A program made the translations under genes and the position numbers. Below the pieces are notes generated by a model that had not been told where the DNA came from, ran no database searches, and saw only the letters and a list, made by a program, of their open reading frames with translations. 64,000 nt of DNA from Nocardia sp. BMG51109 (GTDB lineage: Bacteria > Actinomycetota > Actinomycetes > Mycobacteriales > Mycobacteriaceae): positions 7,378,001-7,442,000 of the forward strand of contig NZ_JAFQ01000004.1 of assembly GCF_000526215.1 (NCBI RefSeq), written 5' to 3'. Below, in pieces: positions 54,022 through 62,182 of this stretch (its first letter is position 1; each line of letters starts with the position of its first letter).

Positions 54022-54366
54022 TGGGTCCTCCTTGCTCCTGACGTGTCCTGAATCTGCTGCGCGACAGACGGTATCGGGAGCGCACGGCACAGACGAGACG
54101 AGAGCCCGCCGCACCCGGCGCCCGCGATCGGATCGGCCGCCCCGCCGGTGGTCGGAGCGCTGCGCGAATGCGGCGGTCACCGGCGACCGAGACGCGCTCT
54201 CATCTTGCGCCGATGCGCGACCGGTCCGGACACATCCGGGTCCCCGTTCGGCGGGCGCGGCGGCCGGTATCGAGCTACCGTAGAGCGATCAGTGGCAGAG
54301 GGCAGGGGGCCCGAGCAGTGGCAGCAGGGGCAGAGGGCAGGGGGCCGACGAGCCGATGAGTGCCGG

Positions 54367-57300
54367 ATGAGCGACAAAGGGTCTCGCTCGTGTGACCCGG
54401 GGTGCGCGAGACGCATCCGAGACAGCCTCGTTCATCGGCCCGGCGGCGCCGAGAAACTGCCCGCCGACGACCCGCCCGCCGACCTGCTGCACACCGTCGC
54501 CGAGGAGATCGCGGTGCACTGCGGTCACACGATGATCAAGGCCAGCCGGCTCGCCCGCGGCTGGACGGTCGCCGAGGCGGTGGAGGAGTTCCACCGCATG
54601 TGCCGGCGCGAGAACCTCGGGCCGCGCGGGCTCGTCTCCCGTTCCTGGATGGAATGGGAGGCGGGATCGCGGCCCAGCTGGGACTATCAGGACCTGCTGT
54701 CGCGCCTGTTCCGCACCAACCCCGTGCATCTCGGCTGGGCACCCGACTACGCCCCGCCCGCCCGCGCGGCCGCCCCGGCACAGGACCGCAGCGCGGGCCG
54801 GGCGCCGAGGCATCTCCCGCCCGACACCAGCGATTTCACCGGCCGCGACGACCAGGTCGCGGAGCTGGTGGATCTGCTGGGCCGCACGCCCGGCACCGCC
54901 GTACCGCTCGCCGCCGTGTCCGGCAAACCCGGTGTGGGCAAGACGGCGCTGGCCGTCCATGTCGGCCATCGGCTCCGCGACGTGTTCCACGAGGGACAGC
55001 TGTACGCGAATCTGCGTGGTACCGACGCCGATCCGGCCGACGCCGGCGAGATCCTCGCCGGGTTCCTGCGTGAGCTCGGTGTCGAGAGCGCCGCGATCCC
55101 CGGCGACACCGAGGAACGCGCGCGCATGTACCGCACCCGCCTGTCCGGCCGCCGGGTGCTGGTCGTGCTGGACAATGCCGCCGACGAGACCCAGCTGCGC
55201 CCGCTGCTGCCCGGAACCGCCGGCTGCGCCGTCCTCGCCACCAGCCGCACGCCGCTGGCCGCGCTGCCCGGCACACACCGCACGCTCGACGTCCTGCCCG
55301 ACGGCCAGGCCGTCGAGTTGCTGACCACACTGATCGGATACCGGCGCGCGCGAGCGGAATCCAGTGCGGTGCGCGAGGTGGTCCGCCTGTGCGGCGCGCT
55401 GCCGCTGGCGCTGCGGATCGCCGGGGCACGGCTGCTGTCGCGTCCGGGCTGGAGCGTGTCGTGGTTCGCCGACCGCCTGACCGACGAGAGCCACCGGCTG
55501 GACCTGCTCACCGCCGGCGATCTCGAGGTGCGGGCCTCGTTCGCACTCGGCTACCGCAGCCGCAACGAGGGCGAGCGGGCGGCGTTCCGGATGCTGGCGC
55601 TGACCGCCTCCAGCTTCCCCGCCTGGAATCTCGCCGCCCTGCTCGATATCGACCCGCACCGCGCCGAACACCTGCTCGAGGGCCTGGTCGACGCGCAGCT
55701 CGTGGAGCCCGCCGGCGCCGACGCGACCGGTATGCCCCGGTACCGGCTGCACGACCTGGTCCGCGATTTCGCCCGCGAATGCTCGGCCGCCGACGATCCG
55801 CCCGAGGTGCGCCGAGCAGCCGCGCGGCGGCTCGTCGACGAATACCTCGGCGCCGTGCGCGTCGCCTCGGCCACACTGTCCGGCGGCACGGACGAGGCAT
55901 ATCCGTCCATCCACGCCTACAAGGCATATCCGTCCATCGACGCGGACGGGGCTCATCCATTCGGCGGCGCGGACATGGCTCGTCCATTCGGCGGCGCGAA
56001 CGGGGCTCAACCGTTCGGCGGCGCGGCGAATCCGGCCGCCCTGGCCCGCGCGCATCCGCACCGGTGGCTGGCGGCCGAGCAGCGCAATCTCCTTGCGGCC
56101 GTGGAACTCGCGCACGACCTCGGGCTGTGGAGCCGGACCAGGCAACTGGCCGCGACACTGCCGGTGCTGGTCGGCCCGGCCGGCGCCACTCACCCCGCCG
56201 CGACCGGGCAGGCACACACCGAGCAGGCACACACCGAGCAGGCACACACCGAGCAGGCACACACCGAGGCCGCCGCCCTCCGCAGCCTGGGCACGCTGCA
56301 CCGTCGGCTGGGCCGCTTCGATGACGCCGCCGCGATGCTGACCGGTGCCGCGGAGGTGTTCCGGCACCTCGACGAGGACCGTCAATGGGCCACGGCGATG
56401 CGGAGTCTGGGCGACACCCGCCGCTGTCAGGGTCGCCTCGACGAGGCCGTCGACGCGTTCTCCACCGCGCTGCCGATAGCGCGCCGCGAGCGGAATCCGC
56501 GCCTGGTCGCGAAGGTGCTGAACGGGCTCGGCGACGCCGACCGCGGACTGTCCCGCTGGGACGACGCCACCCGCTGTTTCGAGGAGAGCCTGGCGATCCA
56601 TCGCGAACTCGGCGACCGCCTCGGCGAGGCCCGGACCCTGCTGCGGTTCGGGCAGGTTCATCGCGACCGGTGGGACAACGACCGGGCAACGCGCATGTTC
56701 GAGGACGCCCTGGGCGTCTTCACCGATCTCGACGACCAGCGGTGGCAGGCACGGGCGCTGCGCCAGATCGCCGTGGTGCACCGCAACGAAGGCGCCGACG
56801 GCCGCGCGTTCGAGACCTTCGAGCAGGCCCTGGCGCTGTTCGATCGGCTCGGCGACCGCCGCGGCACCGCGGTCACCCTGCGCAACCGGGGCGACGCGCA
56901 CCGCTTGGCGGGCCACGAGTCGCGGGCCGCGTCGGATATCGAACGCGCGCAACGCCTCTTCGAATCCCTCGACGATCGCCGCTGGGTCGCCCGCTGCCTG
57001 CTGAGCCTGGCCGATCTCGACCGCGCCGGCGAGCGATACGGTCCGGCGCAGGACCGCGTCGACGCCGCCCTGGACATCGTGTTCCGCACCCGCGGCGATC
57101 GTCCCGCGCGCGGCCGGGCGCTGCGGCAGCTGGGTTTACTGGCCAGGGACCGCGGCGACTTCGTGGCCGCCGCGGCCGCACTCGCCCACGCGCACACCCT
57201 CTTCGCGGATCTCGGTGACACGCTGTGGATCGCGCGCGTGCAGGCCGGCCAGGCCCGGCTGACCGAGCGGCGCGGCGAGGATCCGGCACCGGAGCTGAAG

Positions 57301-57375
57301 GAGGCGATCGAGATCTGCCACCGCCACGGCATCGGCGAGCCCGGCCGGGTCGAACGGGTCCTGCGGGAGTGGTGA
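54367..57375 (+). CDS. XRE/NB-ARC/TPR regulatory ATPase
   Basis: 1002 residues from the ATG at 54367; the ribosome-binding site is weak. N-terminal ~35-125 is helical and XRE-like. The NB-ARC domain follows from about 160 with FTGRDDQ, Walker A GKPGVGKTAL and Walker B RRVLVVLDNA, then a winged region to ~500. The C-terminal half (about 630-1000) is a superhelix of TPR units. The layout is that of AfsR-like STAND regulators without a SARP domain. Two in-frame tandem repeat arrays lie between NB-ARC and TPR (27 bp x5 and 15 bp x4). It is divergent from the P450 gene, a plausible target. Confidence 0.87.
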   Translation: MSDKGSRSCDPGCARRIRDSLVHRPGGAEKLPADDPPADLLHTVAEEIAVHCGHTMIKASRLARGWTVAEAVEEFHRMCRRENLGPRGLVSRSWMEWEAGSRPSWDYQDLLSRLFRTNPVHLGWAPDYAPPARAAAPAQDRSAGRAPRHLPPDTSDFTGRDDQVAELVDLLGRTPGTAVPLAAVSGKPGVGKTALAVHVGHRLRDVFHEGQLYANLRGTDADPADAGEILAGFLRELGVESAAIPGDTEERARMYRTRLSGRRVLVVLDNAADETQLRPLLPGTAGCAVLATSRTPLAALPGTHRTLDVLPDGQAVELLTTLIGYRRARAESSAVREVVRLCGALPLALRIAGARLLSRPGWSVSWFADRLTDESHRLDLLTAGDLEVRASFALGYRSRNEGERAAFRMLALTASSFPAWNLAALLDIDPHRAEHLLEGLVDAQLVEPAGADATGMPRYRLHDLVRDFARECSAADDPPEVRRAAARRLVDEYLGAVRVASATLSGGTDEAYPSIHAYKAYPSIDADGAHPFGGADMARPFGGANGAQPFGGAANPAALARAHPHRWLAAEQRNLLAAVELAHDLGLWSRTRQLAATLPVLVGPAGATHPAATGQAHTEQAHTEQAHTEQAHTEAAALRSLGTLHRRLGRFDDAAAMLTGAAEVFRHLDEDRQWATAMRSLGDTRRCQGRLDEAVDAFSTALPIARRERNPRLVAKVLNGLGDADRGLSRWDDATRCFEESLAIHRELGDRLGEARTLLRFGQVHRDRWDNDRATRMFEDALGVFTDLDDQRWQARALRQIAVVHRNEGADGRAFETFEQALALFDRLGDRRGTAVTLRNRGDAHRLAGHESRAASDIERAQRLFESLDDRRWVARCLLSLADLDRAGERYGPAQDRVDAALDIVFRTRGDRPARGRALRQLGLLARDRGDFVAAAAALAHAHTLFADLGDTLWIARVQAGQARLTERRGEDPAPELKEAIEICHRHGIGEPGRVERVLREW
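55896..56030 (+). repeat. Five 27-bp in-frame tandem repeats
   Basis: Units start at 55896, 55923, 55950, 55977 and 56004. Each encodes nine residues of the type A-x-P-(S/F)-x. Copies 1-2 start GGCATATCCGTCCATC, and copies 3-5 have GGCTCATCC or similar followed by (A/G)TTCGGCGGCGCG, so two sub-types are joined. They lie in the linker between the NB-ARC and TPR parts. Confidence 0.92.
56209..56268 (+). repeat. Four perfect 15-bp in-frame tandem repeats
   Basis: CAGGCACACACCGAG occurs four times without a mismatch (56209, 56224, 56239, 56254), encoding QAHTE four times, just before the TPR region. Confidence 0.97.
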
Positions 57376-57535
57376 GGGGACACGGTCCGAGGCACTCGAC
57401 CGCTGGGACGCACGACCAGGGGAACGATCATGCGGCACGGCGCGGCTGCCTCACCTTTGTCAGGGCTATCGGCCCTGAGATCTGCCGTGCGATCACCGAT
57501 CTCGGCGGTCATCTTCCACGGGCCGAGGCCATCGG

Positions 57536-57721
57536 TCAGGGCTTGTCTGCCGGTGCTGTCGGGTCCGTCCCGTCGGGCTGATCGTCGAGGCGCGCGTGGA
57601 GTCGTTCGCGGACCTGGTCCGGGGTGTACGCGCGGCGCTTGCGTTCGTCCCGCACGATGATCACTCCGGTGGCCGCGACACCCGCGGCACCCGCCAGGCC
57701 CAGCACCTTCCACCAACGCAT
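57536..57721 (-). CDS. Small membrane-anchored protein
   Basis: 61 residues. One N-terminal helix (VLGLAGAAGVAATGVIIV) followed by a basic stretch (RDERKRR) and a charged segment YTPDQVRERLHARL. The inside-positive pattern suggests the C-terminus faces the cytosol. Function unknown. Its ATG is six bases after a TAGCCT element, so the message is probably leaderless. Confidence 0.75.
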   Translation of the reverse strand: MRWWKVLGLAGAAGVAATGVIIVRDERKRRAYTPDQVRERLHARLDDQPDGTDPTAPADKP

Positions 57722-57739
57722 GGGCCTAGGCTAGTGGGC
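57722..57739. promoter_or_regulatory. Compact bidirectional leaderless promoter
   Basis: Only 18 bp separate the start codons of the two divergent genes. The plus strand reads TAGGCT then seven bases then GTG; the minus strand reads TAGCCT then six bases then ATG. Both fit TAnnnT -10 elements at leaderless spacing, and they overlap by all but one base. Confidence 0.7.
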
Positions 57740-58402
57740 GTGCCACGCGAAGCGCCGTCGAGTGCCGGTTTCGACGAAGCGGTAGACCTCACCCGGACAG
57801 GTGATCTGTGGTTGTTCCGCGGACATTCCCGCGCCGACCTGGCCATCCGGGGATTGACCAACAGTCCGGTCAACCACGTCGGCATGGCGGTGGTCATCGA
57901 CGATCTGCCGCCGCTGATGTGGCACGCCGAACTCGGCCGGACACTGCCGGACGCCTGGTCGGGCGGCCATCATCGCGGGGCTCAGCTGCACGATCTGCGG
58001 GCCGCGGTCCTGCGCTGGACCCAGGAGTACGAGCAGCGGGCGTGGATTCGCCAACTCGACCGCCCGGTGACCCGCGACATGGAGGATGCGGCGCTGCGGA
58101 CGGTGGCGCGGCTGGACGGCATACCCTTCCCCTCGACCGGCGCGCTGACGGGACGGTGGTTTCTCGGACGCGTACCGGTCCCGAGAGGCCGGAAGAAGCG
58201 CGAATCCGATACTGCCGGACTGGAAAACGCCTACTGCGCCGAGATCGTCGCGATGACGTATCAGGCGATGGGCCTGCTGCCGCGCAAGCGCCCGAATCGA
58301 TATGATCCCGGCAGTTTCTGGAGCGGCGACAACCTGCGGCTGTCCGAGGGGTACCGACTGGGCGGGGAGATCGCGGTCAACGTTCCCGCGGATGGGACGT
58401 GA
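57740..58402 (+). CDS. YiiX/permuted NlpC-P60-like cysteine hydrolase
   Basis: 220 residues from a GTG at 57740. The segment GDLWLFRGHS...NHVGMAVVID (catalytic His) followed much later by YCAEIVAMTYQAMGLL (catalytic Cys) is the circularly permuted papain-like arrangement of YiiX/YebB-type proteins, which hydrolyse amide or ester bonds in peptides or lipids. No signal peptide is seen. The substrate is unknown. Probably leaderless. Confidence 0.75.
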   Translation: MPREAPSSAGFDEAVDLTRTGDLWLFRGHSRADLAIRGLTNSPVNHVGMAVVIDDLPPLMWHAELGRTLPDAWSGGHHRGAQLHDLRAAVLRWTQEYEQRAWIRQLDRPVTRDMEDAALRTVARLDGIPFPSTGALTGRWFLGRVPVPRGRKKRESDTAGLENAYCAEIVAMTYQAMGLLPRKRPNRYDPGSFWSGDNLRLSEGYRLGGEIAVNVPADGT

Positions 58403-58433
58403 ATCCCACGCCGCCGGAAAAGAACTGACGATC

Positions 58434-58994
58434 TCAGCGGTTGGTTTCGGCGGTGATGTGTTCGAACAGGCCCGGGTTGATGCGTGTGCGAACGCCTTTC
58501 GCCCACGGCTCGTCCAGGTCGTCGATGTCGAGGGCCGCCACGTTGTTCAGCAGCATGCCGAAGGCGAGGAACGATTTCACCGTCACCGCGTCCAGGCCGG
58601 TCGTGCCGGCCACCGTGTCCCACATGCGAGCCATGCGGGTGCGCACGAAATCTCGGACCTCGTCGTCGCCGCAGGCGGCAAAACCCTGGAGCTGCAACAG
58701 AAGTGCGGTGCGGTCCGAGAGCGATTCGTAGTACCGCGCACCCATCAGCGACAGCGCGCCGAGATCTCCGGCACCCTCGGCGGCTTCGGCCATGCCGTCG
58801 CTGAGCCGGTCGAAGGCCGCGCCGACCAGTTCCAGGAACAGCGCCTTCTTGGTCCCGAACATCCGGAACACGTACGCCTGCGTGATGCCCGCCTCGCGCG
58901 CGATCGCCTCGACGGACGCACCGTGCAACCCGTGATCCGCGAATTCGCCCGCGGCGATCCCCAGCACCTGGACACGCCGTTCCGATCCACTCAT
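58434..58994 (-). CDS. TetR-family transcriptional regulator
   Basis: 186 residues from the ATG at about 58994. Helix-turn-helix ASVEAIAREAGITQAYVFRM followed by a helical ligand domain. A palindrome at about 59018-59038 sits just upstream, and the methyltransferase gene is divergent, so autoregulation and control of that neighbour are likely. The ligand is unknown. An upstream TTG/ATG extension would overlap the operator and is less likely. Confidence 0.86.
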   Translation of the reverse strand: MSGSERRVQVLGIAAGEFADHGLHGASVEAIAREAGITQAYVFRMFGTKKALFLELVGAAFDRLSDGMAEAAEGAGDLGALSLMGARYYESLSDRTALLLQLQGFAACGDDEVRDFVRTRMARMWDTVAGTTGLDAVTVKSFLAFGMLLNNVAALDIDDLDEPWAKGVRTRINPGLFEHITAETNR

Positions 58995-59017
58995 GCGCAC
59001 AGCCACACCGATCATGT

Positions 59018-59038
59018 TACTGGTTACCAACCACTAAC
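59018..59038. promoter_or_regulatory. TetR operator palindrome
   Basis: TTACTGGTT-ACC-AACCACTAA: nine-base arms with one mismatch around a three-base centre, between the divergent TetR and methyltransferase genes. It ends a few bases before the TAGGCT element of the methyltransferase. Coordinates may be off by one. Confidence 0.8.
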
Positions 59039-59054
59039 TTGTAGGCTGGGTGCC

Positions 59055-59849
59055 GTGGACGACGACATCTGGGCCGATCTGGCCGATAGGTTCGCGGACG
59101 AGGCCTACGCCTCGGTGAAGGGCCACGTACGCACCTACGTCATGCATCACCAACTGCTGGACCATCTTCCGCCCGCTCCGGCGTCGGTCCTCGACGTCGG
59201 CGGCGGTGCAGGCCACCAATCGTTCCCGCTCGCCCGGGCCGGATACGAAGTGACGCTGCTCGACCCGTCACCGGCCATGCTGAACAAGGCCCGGCAGCGG
59301 CTCCCACAACTGTCCGACGAAGCCCGCCAACGGGTCACCCTCCTCGAAGCCACCGGTGAGAACGCCGCCGAGGCGGTGCACAACCGCCGTTTCGGCGCCG
59401 TCCTGTGCCACGGCGTACTCGGCTACCTCGAGGATCCGCACCCGCTGATCGACCAGCTCTGCCGATGCGCCGCCCCCGGCGGCCTCGTCTCGATCATGAC
59501 CGGCAACGCCCACGCCTCCGCGGTCCGCCCGGCCCTGGAACGCCGATGGGACGACGCCCTGGCGGCATTCGACACCCGGCACGAGATCGGCGAACTCGGC
59601 GTACGGGGCCGCGCCGACACAGTGGAGGAGGTCGGCGATCTACTGCGTGCCCATGGCGTCGAGCCGATCCGCTGGTACGGCGTCTGGCTGTTCGTCGACT
59701 GGCTCGAATTCAGCGGAGCCGAACTCGACCCCAACGACACGCAGCAGGTATCGGCAACGGCCGCAGTCGAACTCGAGGCCGCCCAGCGAGACCCCTACCG
59801 CCAACTCAGCCGCGCCTTCCACCTCGTAGGCCGCAAGATCCGGGACTGA
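59055..59849 (+). CDS. Class I SAM-dependent methyltransferase
   Basis: 264 residues from a GTG at 59055. SAM-binding motif VLDVGGGAGHQSFPLA with LLDPSPAM and GAVLCHGVLGYLEDP; this resembles the CmoA/SmtA-like group of small methyltransferases. TAGGCT seven bases before the GTG suggests a leaderless message, with the same spacing as the gene at 57740. It is probably repressed by the divergent TetR. The methyl acceptor is unknown. Confidence 0.86.
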   Translation: MDDDIWADLADRFADEAYASVKGHVRTYVMHHQLLDHLPPAPASVLDVGGGAGHQSFPLARAGYEVTLLDPSPAMLNKARQRLPQLSDEARQRVTLLEATGENAAEAVHNRRFGAVLCHGVLGYLEDPHPLIDQLCRCAAPGGLVSIMTGNAHASAVRPALERRWDDALAAFDTRHEIGELGVRGRADTVEEVGDLLRAHGVEPIRWYGVWLFVDWLEFSGAELDPNDTQQVSATAAVELEAAQRDPYRQLSRAFHLVGRKIRD

Positions 59850-59877
59850 CACCCGCGGCGCTGCACACTCGGCCCCC

Positions 59878-59916
59878 GAGTGAGGGTCAGGGGTTCGAGT
59901 CCCCTTGGCTCCACCA
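59878..59916 (+). pseudogene. tRNA 3'-end fragment (att-site remnant)
   Basis: AGGGGTTCGAGTCCCCT forms a perfect T arm, followed by TGGCTCC, discriminator A and CCA. A 5' acceptor strand GGAGCCA and the D and anticodon arms are absent upstream, where the methyltransferase gene ends instead. A lone tRNA 3' end is what integration into a tRNA gene leaves at one border. Identity of the tRNA is not determined. The CACTCGG-CCC-CCGAGTG hairpin just before it may serve as the methyltransferase terminator. Confidence 0.75.
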
Positions 59917-60019
59917 AGTTTGTCATTGCGCGAACACCTTTCTCTGAGGCCCTGACCGGCGGTTTTCCTCCGGTCGGGGGCCTTGGTCGTTGCTGGGGTG
60001 GTTGTGGCGTGGGGGTCGG

Positions 60020-60230
60020 TCGGGGCTTGGGGGATGCGGAACACAGGGATGATGCGGCCGGGTCCGGTGATCTTGACTTCGGCGACGAGCGTTTCAATCA
60101 GGGCCTTGCGGGCGTGGTCGGTGCCGGAGGTGATGACGTCGGTGATGTGGTCGGCTACTTCGGTGAGGGTGGCGGGGTCGGGTCCGGTGGGTGCGGTGTC
60201 GAGGGTGGCGGCGAGTTCGTCTCGTGGGGC
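60020..60230 (-). pseudogene. C-terminal fragment of a large serine recombinase
   Basis: The minus-strand frame encodes a stretch typical of the extreme C-terminal part of large serine integrases: LTEVADHITDVI, then RKALIETLVAEVKI and GPGRIIPVFRIPQ. No catalytic resolvase domain or zinc-ribbon region is present; the sequence upstream (beyond ~60250) is unrelated. A further piece in another frame (PPVRASEKGVRAMTNLVEPR, about 59890-59950) reads into the tRNA fragment, as integrase 3' ends beside attachment sites often do, so a frameshift is probable. Remnant of an excised or deleted element. Confidence 0.7.
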
Positions 60231-60346
60231 GTGCACAGACATCAAGCGTCTGGCACTGGGTGACACTGAGAGCCGTGCTCTCGTTTTGGAGTTAGCAGAG
60301 GAGTATGCCGCGTGAACGTTGACGCCCTGTCCATCTTGCGGGAGCC

Positions 60347-61612
60347 TCATCTCATTCCCGGCAGTTGAGACCGGATGCGATTGAGCGCTGCCGAATGTTC
60401 CGCGGCCAGTTCGCGCATGCCTGCCTTGGCTGATGCTCTGATTGCCCGCTGTATCTGATGCGGTAATCGGTGATGCTCGGCCGACTTCATGGCGTCGGTG
60501 AATGCTGCTGCGGCGGTGTCGGTTTCACCGACCGCTGCCAGCACTTCGCCGCTGGTGACTCGTTCGATGACGCGCCATTGCGGCGCAGCCGGTTCACCCG
60601 GCGGATCGTGAATATGGCGACGGGCCTCCCCCAGCCGGCCGAGACTCAACAATCCGCGAATCTCGATCTCCCGTAACGTAAACGGCCGAAAGAGCAGTCC
60701 GCTTCCGAAGTTGCAGTCGAGCAGTCTTCGGTAGTCGCCCAAAGCGCGGTCGAATGTGGCGGCGTCGCCGAGTTCAGCTGCGGCCCTGCACAAGAACGCC
60801 AGCGAACCACCCTGTTCGGCCGGATCGGCCGACAGTTCCAACGATTGCTCCAGCCGGGCGATGGCCGCGCCAGGGTGCCCGGCCTTCCGGAGTTCGTTGC
60901 CGTGCATCCGCAACGCATGGGCGTAGAACATAGGGTCATCGAGATTCGCCGCTACGGTGACGGCCTGCCCGGTCCATTTCGCTGCCGCCGACAGCCGTTC
61001 CTCGGGCAGCACTGTCCCCAGCGATACCCCGAGCGCTACACGCGCCTGTGCCAGCAGGACGAGGCTGTCCCGCTCCATGTGCCCCTCGGCGGCACGCGCT
61101 TCCAGCCGCGCCACCAGTGGCCATAGTTCGTTGACTGCTTCGACCGCATGTCCGGCCTGGCGGGCGATTTCGGCGAGTCGCACTGTGCTGTCACCGAATT
61201 GGAGCATCGCACGGTATTCGGCATCGTCGGTGCCCGTGACACCGAGCACGTGAGCCGGGAGACCGAGCCGGGCCGCGATATGGCGGCGGCTGGCCACGTC
61301 GGTGATCGCGCGCTTGCTGGTCTCGATCATCGACACGTACGACTTGTCGTAACCCAGCAGCTCGGCGAGCGCGATTTGGCTCAGGCCGTTGATGCGCCGG
61401 TACGCGCGCAGAATGGTCGGCAGGTCGCGGGTCGCGATGGCGGTCCCTGCCTCGGGTGTAGCCCACAGCCACACCGCCGACGCGATCGGTGTCGCGGGAA
61501 CAATCGCGACCGCGTGCCCCTCGTCGGTTGTGGCAGCGCAGGTGGGACAGAGCGGATCGGCAGTGTAGCGGCCGATGGTGACGCCGCACGCCTGACACCG
61601 GCCGTCGCTCAT
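60347..61612 (-). CDS. XRE-family regulator with N-terminal zinc ribbon and helical C-terminus
   Basis: 421 residues. N-terminal CQAC ... CPTC (residues 6-25) forms a probable zinc ribbon; an XRE helix-turn-helix lies at about 66-118 (LSQIALAELLGYDKSYVSMI); the rest is TPR-like helical. ATG after GGAAGGG. The Nudix gene lies 18 bp upstream in the same direction, so the two form an operon. Proteins of this layout are common in streptomycete accessory regions; the target is unknown. Confidence 0.83.
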   Translation of the reverse strand: MSDGRCQACGVTIGRYTADPLCPTCAATTDEGHAVAIVPATPIASAVWLWATPEAGTAIATRDLPTILRAYRRINGLSQIALAELLGYDKSYVSMIETSKRAITDVASRRHIAARLGLPAHVLGVTGTDDAEYRAMLQFGDSTVRLAEIARQAGHAVEAVNELWPLVARLEARAAEGHMERDSLVLLAQARVALGVSLGTVLPEERLSAAAKWTGQAVTVAANLDDPMFYAHALRMHGNELRKAGHPGAAIARLEQSLELSADPAEQGGSLAFLCRAAAELGDAATFDRALGDYRRLLDCNFGSGLLFRPFTLREIEIRGLLSLGRLGEARRHIHDPPGEPAAPQWRVIERVTSGEVLAAVGETDTAAAAFTDAMKSAEHHRLPHQIQRAIRASAKAGMRELAAEHSAALNRIRSQLPGMR

Positions 61613-61630
61613 GTCACAGCCCTTCCGCTC

Positions 61631-62059
61631 TCAGACGTTCTCGCCTGCCCGCAGTTGCGCGAACCACGTCATGATCGATCGCTTGTAACCATCGGGCATG
61701 TTCAGCCCGGCAATGTCGTCCTCACCGAACAGGCCGACCTCTTTGTGTTCGTGGGACAGTACGGGCTCGGCGTCGGTATCCGGGTAACAGCCGTAGGTCA
61801 CGATGAACACGTGTTTTTCGGCTTCGTTGATGTAGTAGATCCACGAATCGAGAATCGGCCCGGTCGTGACCGGCCACTGCGTTTCCTCGGTGATCTCGCG
61901 AGCCACGCATTCCTCCGGGGTCTCGTCCGGCTCGATCCGGCCGCCCGGTAGCTCCCACTCGTCGCGCTCGTTCCTCAACAGCAGCACCCGGCCGTCACGA
62001 ACGACCACGCCCTTGATCGAGATCGAGTACATGTGCGGCACGTAACCGGAGGCAGTCAT
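61631..62059 (-). CDS. Nudix hydrolase
   Basis: 142 residues from the ATG at 62059. Nudix box GGRIEPDETPEECVAREITEETQW keeps the catalytic glutamates; only the final Gly is replaced by Gln. Hydrolyses a nucleoside-diphosphate derivative, substrate unknown. TAGCGT seven bases before the ATG suggests a leaderless transcript, which would continue into the XRE gene. Confidence 0.88.
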   Translation of the reverse strand: MTASGYVPHMYSISIKGVVVRDGRVLLLRNERDEWELPGGRIEPDETPEECVAREITEETQWPVTTGPILDSWIYYINEAEKHVFIVTYGCYPDTDAEPVLSHEHKEVGLFGEDDIAGLNMPDGYKRSIMTWFAQLRAGENV

Positions 62060-62182
62060 GCCCGCGACGCTAGCAGCCACGACACCCGGCGAGACGGTCT
62101 CGGCGATGACAATCTGTCAGCGCCCGGTGCGGTGACGATCCGTCAGTGGACGCCCGTCACGAGCACAGCGCACCGTGAAACC

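Noticed and set aside
56209..56268. CRISPR-like repeats
   Set aside because: Repeats are contiguous without spacers and lie in frame in a gene.
59840..59916. A complete tRNA gene
   Set aside because: Only T arm and 3' acceptor strand are present; no 5' acceptor partner or anticodon arm could be drawn.
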